A stretch of DNA of 16,122 bases from Treponema sp. (GCA_009780545.1 WQZW01000004.1:1-16122), one strand, 5' to 3'. Shown: positions 1-6,279, counted from the first letter of the stretch. Made by a program: numbers and translations. Notes: generated by a model from the letters alone, not told the origin.

Positions 1-30
1 AAGCAATTTCTTTTACCAGTTTAGCACCCA

Positions 31-209
31 TTCGCTTGACGTTCAAGGTAACTCACATTTGGGGCAGGTAATAGGGCATTGCGGAGCAACCATCCCTGCC
101 CCAAATGTGGCGGAGACAAAACCCACAAAGGGCATAGCCCGACTGCGGTTTTTCGGAACCTGGAGCCGCACGAACTGTACGGCGGAACGCATACCGTTTG
201 TTAGGTGAA
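31..209 (-). other. attC-like recombination site (candidate)
   Basis: Seen: 31-40 (TTCGCTTGAC) can pair with 200-209 (GTTAGGTGAA) over ten positions if three G-T wobbles are allowed. Read on the minus strand the element opens with ACCTAAC, which fits the RYYYAAC box of integron attC sites. It closes with GTCAAGC, one base off GTTRRRY. Between them lies a large hairpin (54-109) and smaller stems (GGGC/GCCC at 130-140, TGCGG/CCGCA at 144-170). It follows the minus-strand gene at 228-989, where a cassette's attC should be. At about 175 nt it is long for an attC, and the fold is branched rather than one simple stem, so the call is tentative. It could instead be the end of another mobile element. 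Confidence 0.4.
54..109. repeat. 15-bp perfect inverted repeat (large hairpin)
   Basis: Positions 54-68 (CACATTTGGGGCAGG) are exactly complementary to 95-109. The 26-nt loop contains a further TTGC/GCAA mini-stem at 79-89. It lies inside the attC-like element. No T-run follows on either strand, so it is not an obvious terminator. Confidence 0.85.
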
Positions 210-227
210 GTAAATCATAAAAAATAT

Positions 228-989
228 TTATTGTTGTAAACCCATATTTTTAATTACTAATAAACCAAGGTCGGTTGGCTTATAATTGTTATGTTGAAAA
301 TATTTTATTAGGTTATCATTTAATTCATATAATTGATGTTGTAACATTTTAATATCATTAATACCAATTGGAGATGATATTCCGAAACTTGGTAATTTTT
401 CAAATGTATAATCAATTTCTAAAAGCCCTAAATTTCCAAGTATTTTAAAATTATATTTTTCTTTATTTTTTAGCATATCAAATTCTTTTCTGTTTTCAGA
501 AATCAAATGCCCAAAATCAAATAAATATTTATACTTATTTGTAAATTCTATTTTTTCCACCCATGGTTTTGAGTAATATTTTACATAATAATACAATACG
601 ATTATTTGTTCATAATTCAATTGTGAGACTATATTAATTATACTTTCAGCTGTTGGAATTTCTATATCATCACATAATCCTTTCAGTACAATATTGGCAA
701 TCCATTCACATTTCTCATTAAAAGTCGAATTTGCAGATACTTTTAATCCAGTTTCAATAAGATTTATTTTATCTTTATTTGTTTTGATTTCATCAGATAG
801 TTTTTCAACTGTATCATTAAGTTCTGATAAATATTTCGTAACTCTATCAAGTCTTTGATTTGGAATATAATTACAAATAATTTCTCCTAAGAGTGAACCT
901 AACCCAGGAAAAATATTTGAATATAATTTTATTGCTGAAGCAATGTTATCAGAAGTGTTATTCTCAAGAATACTTTTTATTTCACTCAT
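228..989 (-). CDS. hypothetical protein in a cassette-like module
   Basis: This gene encodes 253 residues and its function is not recognised. The N-terminal part has a glycine-rich, possibly membrane-interacting segment ending in a PNQR motif (about residues 26-46). A charged, Lys/Glu-rich stretch likely to be coiled coil follows (about 50-80), then a helical region rich in Tyr and Ile. The gene is strikingly AT-rich and uses Asn/Ile/Lys codons ending in A or T, unlike the GC-rich genes around it, which suggests transfer. ATG at 989 is chosen because a full-consensus promoter ends at 997, so RNA would start at or beside this ATG. A TTG at 1007 would fall inside that promoter's spacer. No Shine-Dalgarno sequence is visible. 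A role in phage defence or as a toxin is only a guess based on its setting as a lone promoter-bearing module. Confidence 0.8.
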   Translation of the reverse strand: MSEIKSILENNTSDNIASAIKLYSNIFPGLGSLLGEIICNYIPNQRLDRVTKYLSELNDTVEKLSDEIKTNKDKINLIETGLKVSANSTFNEKCEWIANIVLKGLCDDIEIPTAESIINIVSQLNYEQIIVLYYYVKYYSKPWVEKIEFTNKYKYLFDFGHLISENRKEFDMLKNKEKYNFKILGNLGLLEIDYTFEKLPSFGISSPIGINDIKMLQHQLYELNDNLIKYFQHNNYKPTDLGLLVIKNMGLQQ

Positions 990-996
990 ATTATTG

Positions 997-1024
997 ATTA
1001 TACACAATAATTTTTTAATGTCAA
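997..1024 (-). promoter_or_regulatory. consensus sigma-70 promoter, leaderless
   Basis: On the minus strand TTGACA (1019-1024), a 16-bp spacer and TATAAT (997-1002) give a 12/12 consensus match. The ATG at 989 starts eight nucleotides after the last base of the -10 box, so the predicted +1 coincides with the start codon. Chance matches are commoner in AT-rich DNA, but a full match correctly placed upstream of a gene is good evidence. Confidence 0.75.
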
Positions 1025-1045
1025 CTTCAAATATATTTGAATTAT

Positions 1046-1059
1046 TTCGCCTAACGTTC
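1046..1059 (-). other. second copy of the cassette-boundary core
   Basis: TTCGCCTAACGTTC here matches TTCGCTTGACGTTC at 31-44 in 12 of 14 positions and in the same orientation, 1,015 bp apart. On the minus strand it contains GTTAGGC, an exact fit to the integron GTTRRRY box. It would be the junction between this cassette and the preceding one. No complementary GTTRRRY box at a credible distance was found to its right, so the neighbouring site looks incomplete. Confidence 0.45.
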
Positions 1060-1246
1060 CATTAAACGACACTTTTACCCCTCTTGAACGCTCATGGCAA
1101 GTGACCGACACCGTAGCTTGGCTCCAGTCACCATAGCCTCTACGACTGAAATCAGGGTACTGGACTTCCGAAATCCTGTCAACCCCCATGTGACAGGGAC
1201 CAGCAATGCTTAGTTTCAAGTCACCGGTACGCACGGCAGAAGAAAA
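1060..1246. other. gene-free structured stretch, function unknown
   Basis: No credible gene was found. A minus-strand frame stays open across this segment and the cassette boundary, but it has no plausible start signal and runs through hairpins. The clearest structure is CCTGTCA (1175-1181) pairing with TGACAGG (1191-1197) around a 9-nt loop. A weaker GTGAC/GTCAC stem lies to its left. It could be the body of a neighbouring recombination site or a remnant of another mobile element. Confidence 0.4.
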
Positions 1247-1251
1247 TTCCT

Positions 1252-1361
1252 CTTCCCTCCGTGTAACTCCAAGGCCAATCCGCCGCAGGTGGATTGGCCC
1301 GCCCTCCGTGGTTAAAATTCTTCAATTTAGAAGAAGAAGCAACCAGGGAGTTACACGGAGG
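1252..1361 (-). repeat. dispersed intergenic repeat, copy 1, with nested inverted repeats
   Basis: CCTCCGTGTAACTCC (1256-1270) is exactly inverted at 1347-1361. Inside lies a 9-bp hairpin, GGCCAATCC (1273-1281) with GGATTGGCC (1291-1299). Read on the minus strand, 1320-1301 and 1268-1252 match the two halves of the repeat at 15535-15577 (18/20 and 17/17 identical). The hairpin segment 1271-1300 takes the place of a 4-nt spacer there. The ACCACGGAGG/ACACGGAG wording is typical of short intergenic repeats. Confidence 0.75.
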
Positions 1362-1462
1362 ACACGGAGCTTCAATCCGTGGGATAACGAAGGTTAGACC
1401 GAGAGTTGCCGTTTGCTCTCTCACCCCCTTTGCGGTCCTCCATAAAACCAAGTATACCGCAT

Positions 1463-1515
1463 GGAGATTTGCCCCGCAAATCTCCGGAATCCGATCCGCC
1501 GTCGGCGGATCGGAT
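1463..1515 (-). terminator. two tandem hairpins after the PLP operon
   Basis: Immediately downstream of the stop at 1519 are two perfect hairpins with 3-nt loops: 1489-1500 with 1504-1515 (12 bp, ATCCGATCCGCC) and 1463-1472 with 1476-1485 (10 bp, GGAGATTTGC). Position and strength suggest transcription ending or mRNA 3'-end protection. Neither is followed by a T-run, so they are not textbook intrinsic terminators and may be REP-like. Confidence 0.55.
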
Positions 1516-1518
1516 CAC

Positions 1519-2763
1519 CTATTCCAGCTTCAGTCCCCGCTTCCGGAATTCCCCGAGCAGGGCGTCCATGTCCGGCGGGCTGGAAATCGGTTCCCCGCCG
1601 GCCTTCAATGCGTTGGCCGTGTCCTTAAGGCCGTTGCCGGTGACGATGGACACGACCGTTTCGTCCTTGCCGATCAGTCCTCCTTCCACCGCCTTCTTCA
1701 GGCCGGCAAAACCGGTAACGCCGGCCGGTTCCCCGAAAACGCCGGTTCCCCGGCCCAGCTCGCACATCGCCCGGAGTATTTCCTCGTCGCTTACCTCCAC
1801 GGCAATTCCCTTGGAGTCGGCGATGGCCCGCAGCGCCTTAAGGCCGTTGCGGGGAACGCCCACGGCGATGCTGTCGGCAAGGGTGTCCTCGCTCATCGGC
1901 TCGATCCGCTCGGTGCCGGCCCGGAAGGCGCGGTGCACCGGATAGCAGCCGGAAGCCTGGACGCTCAGCAATCTGGGGAGCTTGTCGATAAAGCCCACGC
2001 TGTACAGGTCGAAAAAGCCCTTCCAGACTCCGGCGATGGTGCAGCCGTCGCCCACCGAAAGGGCCACCCAGTCCGGCGCCTTCCAGTTCAACTGTTCGCA
2101 GATTTCCAGGGCGACGGTTTTTTTTCCTTCCATAAGGTAGGGATTGATCGCCGCGTTCCGGTTGTACCAGCCCCAACGCTCGATGGCGGCGGCGGACAGC
2201 CGGAAGGTATCCTGATAGTCTCCCTTGACGCTGACGACATGGGCCCCGAAGACCAGAAGCTGGGCGAGCTTGCCCTTGGGGGCGCGTTCCGGCACGAAGA
2301 TATAGGCATCCAGGCCCGAGGCCGCCGCGCTGCCGGCCATCGAGGAGGCGGCGTTTCCGGTGGAGGCGCAGGCCACTCTGGTTCGTCCGGCCTCCTTGGC
2401 CTTCACCGCACAGAGGGCCGAAGGCCTGTCCTTCAGGCTCCCGGTCGGATTCTGCCCGTCGTCCTTGATGTACAGCGAGTTAAGGCCGAGGATTCCGGGC
2501 CGCGCGTACAGGGGCGAGAAGCCCACCCGCAACGCCGGAGCCGCCGAATCCGGCAGCACCGGCAGGAAGGGCTTGTACCGCCAAATCGAGCGGTCAGGGT
2601 CTGCCTCGATCCTTCCCCGGTCCACCGTGGACTTCAGATACTCGTAATCGTAGACGATCTCCAGCACTTCCCCGCACTTGGGGCAGACGGTAACGTCCGG
2701 CTTCGCCTCGATCGTGTGGGCGCAGGCCCGATTGATGCACTGGGCATACTTGACATGACGCAT
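1519..2763 (-). CDS. thrC: threonine synthase-like PLP enzyme
   Basis: This 414-residue fold-type-II PLP enzyme fits the length and order of threonine synthases, which convert O-phosphohomoserine to threonine in the cytoplasm. The N-terminus has a zinc-ribbon-like set of cysteines (C9, C14, C27, C30). The PLP-binding lysine is probably K111 in GSLKDRPS, the substrate/cofactor loop is STGN at 134-137, and a glycine-rich phosphate-cup-like stretch (GDGCTIAG) starts at 238. The ATG at 2763 has GGAGG just upstream, nine bases after the stop of the 490-residue PLP gene, so the two are co-transcribed. GSLKDRP instead of the usual SFKDR, and the pairing with a second PLP enzyme, mean the true substrate could differ from that of ThrC. 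The fold assignment is firm and the exact reaction less so. Confidence 0.8.
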   Translation of the reverse strand: MRHVKYAQCINRACAHTIEAKPDVTVCPKCGEVLEIVYDYEYLKSTVDRGRIEADPDRSIWRYKPFLPVLPDSAAPALRVGFSPLYARPGILGLNSLYIKDDGQNPTGSLKDRPSALCAVKAKEAGRTRVACASTGNAASSMAGSAAASGLDAYIFVPERAPKGKLAQLLVFGAHVVSVKGDYQDTFRLSAAAIERWGWYNRNAAINPYLMEGKKTVALEICEQLNWKAPDWVALSVGDGCTIAGVWKGFFDLYSVGFIDKLPRLLSVQASGCYPVHRAFRAGTERIEPMSEDTLADSIAVGVPRNGLKALRAIADSKGIAVEVSDEEILRAMCELGRGTGVFGEPAGVTGFAGLKKAVEGGLIGKDETVVSIVTGNGLKDTANALKAGGEPISSPPDMDALLGEFRKRGLKLE

Positions 2764-2772
2764 CCCGGCCTC

Positions 2773-4245
2773 CTACTGCAGTCCGACTTCGGCATTGAAG
2801 GAATCGATCAGGCGGTCCACTTCCTCGACCTGGCCGTGCATGGCATGCCAGTAATTCCGGTCGTACCATTGGGCGTTCAGCTCGTCCACGCTCCGTCCCT
2901 GCTGCTCGACCCAGGTGTAGTACTTGAGGTTGTGGACCCGCTTGCGGTCGGCATAGCTCAGTTCCAGGAGGTTGTCGGTGCCGGCGCCGAGCATGTACCG
3001 CTCGTGGTCGGCGATCGCCCGGCCGGGATTGTACGGGCCCTTTTCCGCCGTGAGTTCGGCAAGGCGGGAACCGTACATCACCGCCGAGTCGGTCAGTACC
3101 GTGGCGACCACGTCCTTCCCGGTAAGCTCGTAGTATTTGGCGAACTTGATCGCCGTGAGCACGTTGGCGATGCCGGAGATGCCCAGCCAGGAAAGCTTTT
3201 CGACGAAGTCCGGCGAAAGCTTCAGTTCCTTCTGCAGATACTCCTTGCCGGCCGGCTCGTTGAACAGGCGGAGGAGGTTGACCGGATTGTTGTCGTCGAT
3301 GGCGACCACCATGTCGGAGTTCCGGACGTTGTGCACCCAGGGAACGTGCTTGTCGCCGATGCCCTCGATGCGGTGCTCGCCGAAGCCGTTGTCCAGCAGG
3401 GTCGGGCACTGCAATGCCTCGGAGACGGCGATCTTCGCATGGGGGAAGTTGTCCTTCACGTAATCGCCGGAGGAAAGCGTCCCGCCGGAGCCGGAAGTGA
3501 GGCAGACGCCGGCGAAGTTCCCGTCCGATCCGGCGATCTTTTTGAACGCCTCGACCATGGCCGGCCCGGTAACATGGTAGTGCCAGAGGCAGTTGCCCAT
3601 CTCCTCGAACTGGTTGAAGACCAGGTTCCGGCTGTCGCAGCGCAGTTCCCAAACCTTGTCGAAGATTTCCTTGACGTTGCTTTCCGTTCCCGGCGTGGCG
3701 ATGATCTCGCCGTCGTTGTTCCGGGCGATCTCCCGCAGCCACTCGAAGCGTTCCCTGCTCATGCCTTCCGGCAGGATCGAAACCGCCTTGCAGGCCAGCA
3801 GGGCGGAGTTGTACGCACCGCCCCGGCAGTAGTTGCCGGTGGAAGGCCAAACGGCCTTGTGGGTGGTGGGATCGAACTGGCCGGTAACCAGCCGGGGCAC
3901 CAGGCACGAGAAGGAAGCGCCGACCTTGTGGCAGCCGGTGGGGAACCATTTGCCGACCAGGGCCACGATCCGGGCCTTTACCCCGGTAAGTTCAGGCGGA
4001 AACTCGATAAAGTTCACCCCGCCGAAGCCGCCGCCCTTTTCCGCGGGCTCGTTGTGCCAGCCGATGCGGAACAGGTTCGCCGGTTCCACGTCCCAGAGGC
4101 CGGTGTTCTTCAGCCTGGCCTTGATCTTCTCCGGGATGAGCGCCGGATCCCGCATCTGCTTGAACGTGGGAATGACGATGTTGCGTTCCCTGGCATGGTT
4201 TACGGTCTTTTTCAGCGTGTCCTTGTGGACGGTCAAGTCGATCAT
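2773..4245 (-). CDS. divergent fold-type-II PLP-dependent enzyme
   Basis: This 490-residue protein belongs to the tryptophan-synthase-beta/cysteine-synthase superfamily, but I cannot name its substrate. The probable Schiff-base lysine is K107 in TGCHKVGASF, the STGN loop is at 135-138, and the glycine-rich PLP-phosphate loop SGSGGT is at 251-256. It is longer than cysteine synthases (about 310) or threonine synthases (about 350-430), with an extra N-terminal 90 residues and a long C-terminal extension. ATG 4245 is preceded by GGAGG at good spacing. It is the first gene of a two-gene operon with the threonine-synthase-like gene, under a near-consensus promoter. An amino-acid lyase, synthase or beta/gamma-replacement activity is plausible from the family. 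The paired arrangement hints at consecutive or complex-forming reactions. Confidence 0.8.
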   Translation of the reverse strand: MIDLTVHKDTLKKTVNHARERNIVIPTFKQMRDPALIPEKIKARLKNTGLWDVEPANLFRIGWHNEPAEKGGGFGGVNFIEFPPELTGVKARIVALVGKWFPTGCHKVGASFSCLVPRLVTGQFDPTTHKAVWPSTGNYCRGGAYNSALLACKAVSILPEGMSRERFEWLREIARNNDGEIIATPGTESNVKEIFDKVWELRCDSRNLVFNQFEEMGNCLWHYHVTGPAMVEAFKKIAGSDGNFAGVCLTSGSGGTLSSGDYVKDNFPHAKIAVSEALQCPTLLDNGFGEHRIEGIGDKHVPWVHNVRNSDMVVAIDDNNPVNLLRLFNEPAGKEYLQKELKLSPDFVEKLSWLGISGIANVLTAIKFAKYYELTGKDVVATVLTDSAVMYGSRLAELTAEKGPYNPGRAIADHERYMLGAGTDNLLELSYADRKRVHNLKYYTWVEQQGRSVDELNAQWYDRNYWHAMHGQVEEVDRLIDSFNAEVGLQ

Positions 4246-4282
4246 GGGAAAACCTCCAATTTATGTCCTGTCTTTTAGAATA

Positions 4283-4332
4283 ACCCTCAAGGGTCTACCG
4301 TTTCATAGTACCACACCGGAGGGTTTTGTCAA
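4283..4332 (-). promoter_or_regulatory. promoter of the PLP-enzyme operon with a palindrome near +1
   Basis: On the minus strand TTGACA (4327-4332), a 16-bp spacer and TACTAT (4305-4310) form a strong sigma-70-type promoter. Just after the expected start point lies the palindrome ACCCT-TG-AGGGT (4283-4294), about 40 nt before the ATG at 4245. Its placement would suit an operator or a small leader hairpin. That role is inference. Confidence 0.65.
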
Positions 4333-4443
4333 GAAAAACTTTTTGGGGAGAACAATTTTTTTTGAGAGGAGCTTGGTCCGCCTTGTCCTTCGCCACCGTT
4401 ACTTTTTATCCTTATTTAAGGAAGGAAAACCGAACGGGATCGC

Positions 4444-4476
4444 CTGTTTCCCGCCCCGAGCGGGGGCGGAAAACAG
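4444..4476. terminator. strong hairpin between transporter remnant and PLP operon
   Basis: CCGCCCC (4451-4457) pairs with GGGGCGG (4463-4469). The stem continues past one mismatch with CTGTTT (4444-4449) and AAACAG (4471-4476). It sits 15 nt beyond the stop of the minus-strand fragment at 4491. There is no T-run, so termination is likely but not proven. Confidence 0.5.
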
Positions 4477-4490
4477 ACTTTTGCCAAAGC

Positions 4491-4772
4491 TTATGCCTCG
4501 TCGCTGAGTTCGAGGCCGTTCTTCTTGTTGGGGAACAGCAGCGAGATGCCGACGAAGACAACCAGGCTGACGATGAGCCCCGGGATGATCGGCTCCTGGA
4601 AGCCGAAGAGCGCCGGCTTGTTGCCGGCCCCCATGGAGCCGTTGTAGATCTCGATGAACAGGGTCATAAGGCTGCCGAGGATGATCGACGGGAAGGCGCC
4701 GAGCGGGGAGGCCTTCTTCCGGTAATGCCCGACGACGATCAGGGAAAAGGACAGGGCCGCGGTTTCCGTCAT
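4491..4772 (-). pseudogene. C-terminal remnant of a Na+/solute symporter-like transporter
   Basis: The frame encodes 93 residues with two or three hydrophobic helices (about residues 5-15, 25-43 and 61-80) and a short charged tail. The pattern of a basic Tyr-Arg-Lys-Lys loop, then Ala/Gly-rich helix, then Pro-Gly-Leu-Ile-Val-Ser helix resembles the last membrane spans of sodium:solute symporters, whose full length is about 450-550. Upstream the frame stays open only to a stop overlapping the end of the kinase-like gene at 4837, so the other spans are absent. The ATG at 4772 has only a weak GGAAAG before it. The likely reading is a 5'-deleted gene left behind by a rearrangement. A genuine small membrane protein cannot be excluded. 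The family assignment is from pattern only. Confidence 0.55.
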
Positions 4773-4836
4773 CGAAGGGCTTTCCGTGGAACCGGAGCCG
4801 GCCTTTGCGGGGTAAATCCCCGAACCCGCAAACCCG

Positions 4837-5661
4837 CTACGGCATCACCCCGTACTCCCTGATGATCTGTATCTCGTTGTTCAGTTCGGTCCCGGAACCG
4901 GCGGTCTCGGCGGCGATCTCCACCGCCGCGTCGAGCAGGCCCTGCGAATTGGTCGCACCCCTCAGGGTAACGACCCTTCCGGAGACGAAAACTTCCATAA
5001 AGCGGATGGGCAGCTCCCGTTCGTACAGGATGCGGTGCCGTATCCTGTGGGCCAGGAGCATCTCCCGCAGGGCCTCGCGGTTCTGCCCCTCGGTCTCGCC
5101 GGGAAAGAGCCGTTCCTTGATGCCGGCGATGGTTTCGGCGCAGTCGGCGGGGCTTAGGATGCCGGTGTTGAAGGTCAGGTGGTAGTTGCCGGGATGCCGC
5201 CACTGCACGTTGAAGAACGAGCGGTGGAAGCCGGAGCGGTCCCGGTCGCTGCGGTCGATGATCTGGGCCGCCCGCTTCTCGTCGCAGCTAAAATAACCCT
5301 TGACCCTTTCGACGCGCACCTCGATCCGTGCCGAAAGAAAGACCGAAACCAGGGCCGGCAGCTTCCCCAGGATGACGTTGGCCCCCCGGCCGACAAGGAC
5401 GCAGTCGCCCTCGCCGGCCTCGGCAAAGACCGCGCTCTGCAGGAAGTGGAGGTAGTCCTCCCGGTACGGCGAAAGCCCGGCGAGGAACGAGGGCTTGCGT
5501 TCGTCATACCGGGCGAACTTCCCGTCCGGCGTTCCGGATTCCCGCATCCTCCGCTCTATCGCATCCTTCTGCACCAGCCGGTAGCCCAGTATCCGCGCCA
5601 GTTCCCGCGCCGTCTCGTCCCCCAGGGCGGCAAGCTCCCTGGAAATGGTAATTATCGCCAT
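4837..5661 (-). CDS. cytidylate-kinase-like protein with C-terminal BON domain
   Basis: This 274-residue protein has two parts. Residues 1-185 resemble the cytidylate-kinase-like family: ITISREL at the N-terminus, GRGANVIL at 91-98, and RSDRDRSGF at 137-145 followed by a Tyr/Asn-containing segment typical of that family. The canonical glycine-rich P-loop is degenerate here (SRELAALGDETA), so ATP or nucleotide turnover is not assured. Residues about 205-265 look like a BON domain (VSGRVVTLRGATNSQGLLDAA), a small fold that binds phospholipid or other ligands and is usually found in periplasmic proteins. No signal peptide is present, so a cytoplasmic or inner-membrane-face sensing role is possible. 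The start ATG has AGGAGG upstream, and a strong promoter precedes it. True pyrimidine kinase activity is uncertain. Confidence 0.75.
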   Translation of the reverse strand: MAIITISRELAALGDETARELARILGYRLVQKDAIERRMRESGTPDGKFARYDERKPSFLAGLSPYREDYLHFLQSAVFAEAGEGDCVLVGRGANVILGKLPALVSVFLSARIEVRVERVKGYFSCDEKRAAQIIDRSDRDRSGFHRSFFNVQWRHPGNYHLTFNTGILSPADCAETIAGIKERLFPGETEGQNREALREMLLAHRIRHRILYERELPIRFMEVFVSGRVVTLRGATNSQGLLDAAVEIAAETAGSGTELNNEIQIIREYGVMP

Positions 5662-5690
5662 ATTTCCTCCTTCGTGTTTCCGACAAATCC

Positions 5691-5719
5691 AATATAGTGC
5701 GTCCCGCGGGCTTTGTCAA
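5691..5719 (-). promoter_or_regulatory. promoter of the kinase-like gene
   Basis: TTGACA (5714-5719), a 17-bp spacer and TATATT (5691-5696) read leftward, about 30 bp before the ATG at 5661. The leader carries a clear AGGAGG. Its -35 box overlaps the -35 box of the opposite promoter. Confidence 0.75.
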
Positions 5720-5741
5720 AATCGCCCTTTCGTGCTAGACT
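5713..5741 (+). promoter_or_regulatory. divergent promoter of the TPR lipoprotein, leaderless
   Basis: TTGTCA (5713-5718), a 17-bp spacer and TAGACT (5736-5741) match consensus at 5/6 and 4/6. The ATG at 5748 starts seven bases after the -10 box, where +1 is expected, and no Shine-Dalgarno sequence is present, so the mRNA is probably leaderless. Confidence 0.6.
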
Positions 5742-5747
5742 CACCGT

Positions 5748-6140
5748 ATGAGACGCACACCGATCCTTGTCCTTACCGTCGCCCTGCTCGTCCCCCTGTT
5801 CACGGTCGCCTGCGGGACCGGGAACCTGACCATCCCGGAGGGCCTTAGCCCCGCCGAGCTGATCCAAAAGGCCCAGGAAGCCTCCGACAGGAACCGCCAC
5901 GGCGAGGCCCTGCAGTACTACCGGGCCCTGCTCGAGCGGAACGGGGACGTTCCGGAGCTGGTCGTCAACGCCGAGTACGAGATCGCCTTCATCCACTACA
6001 AGCGGCGCAACTTTGCCGAGGCCCGCGCGGAAATGCGGGCCCTCCTGGAACGCTACGATGCCTCCGACGGCGGGGAACTCCCCGAAAAATTCCGCATCCT
6101 CGCCGAAATAGTCCTCGCCCGCATGGAGGACACCGAGTAA
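5748..6140 (+). CDS. small TPR lipoprotein
   Basis: This 130-residue protein has a lipoprotein signal: a basic N-terminus (MRRT), a hydrophobic stretch and a lipobox ending TVAC with the acylated cysteine at residue 22. The mature part is helical with two TPR-like repeats (about 36-70 and 72-110: ALQYYRALLE and ARAEMRALLERY spaced by one repeat length), resembling the start of BamD/YfiO-type proteins but much shorter. It probably sits in the periplasm or on a membrane surface as a scaffold. It is the only plus-strand gene in the window, divergent from the kinase-like gene with overlapping promoters, which suggests shared control. Its start has no Shine-Dalgarno sequence. The partner is unknown. 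Confidence 0.75.
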   Translation: MRRTPILVLTVALLVPLFTVACGTGNLTIPEGLSPAELIQKAQEASDRNRHGEALQYYRALLERNGDVPELVVNAEYEIAFIHYKRRNFAEARAEMRALLERYDASDGGELPEKFRILAEIVLARMEDTE

Positions 6141-6153
6141 CGGCACGACACAA

Positions 6154-6204
6154 GCGGACGCCGACATAGGCGCAAAGGCTTTGGCCCGAGCGGCGCGCGT
6201 CCGC
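6154..6204. terminator. stem-loop between convergent genes
   Basis: GCGGACGC (6154-6161) pairs with GCGTCCGC (6197-6204) around a GC-rich loop. It lies in the 139-bp gap between the convergent ends of the TPR lipoprotein and dtd, where a bidirectional terminator would be useful. No T-run was seen. Confidence 0.35.
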
Positions 6205-6279
6205 CCCGTGTTTTCCGCCGGGGCCGAAGCCCGGAGGTTGCTCCGCAGGCGGGTCCGCCGTCTTTCGGGCGAGGGGCGA

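Noticed and set aside
54..200. A group II intron end (domain V-like GAGCCG...) in the left region
   Set aside because: The 34-nt domain V pattern is absent, and no reverse transcriptase or intron 5' motif is present.
990..1007. A TTG start at 1007 for the AT-rich gene
   Set aside because: It falls within the spacer of the predicted promoter, so it would not be transcribed.
998..1234. A 78-codon minus-strand frame across the cassette boundary
   Set aside because: It crosses the recombination core and the start of the AT-rich module, has no ribosome binding site and overlaps hairpins.
1294..4278. A 994-codon open frame on the plus strand
   Set aside because: It is antisense to the two PLP enzyme genes. 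High GC suppresses stops in that frame, and the protein shows no domain, start signal or bias of a real gene.
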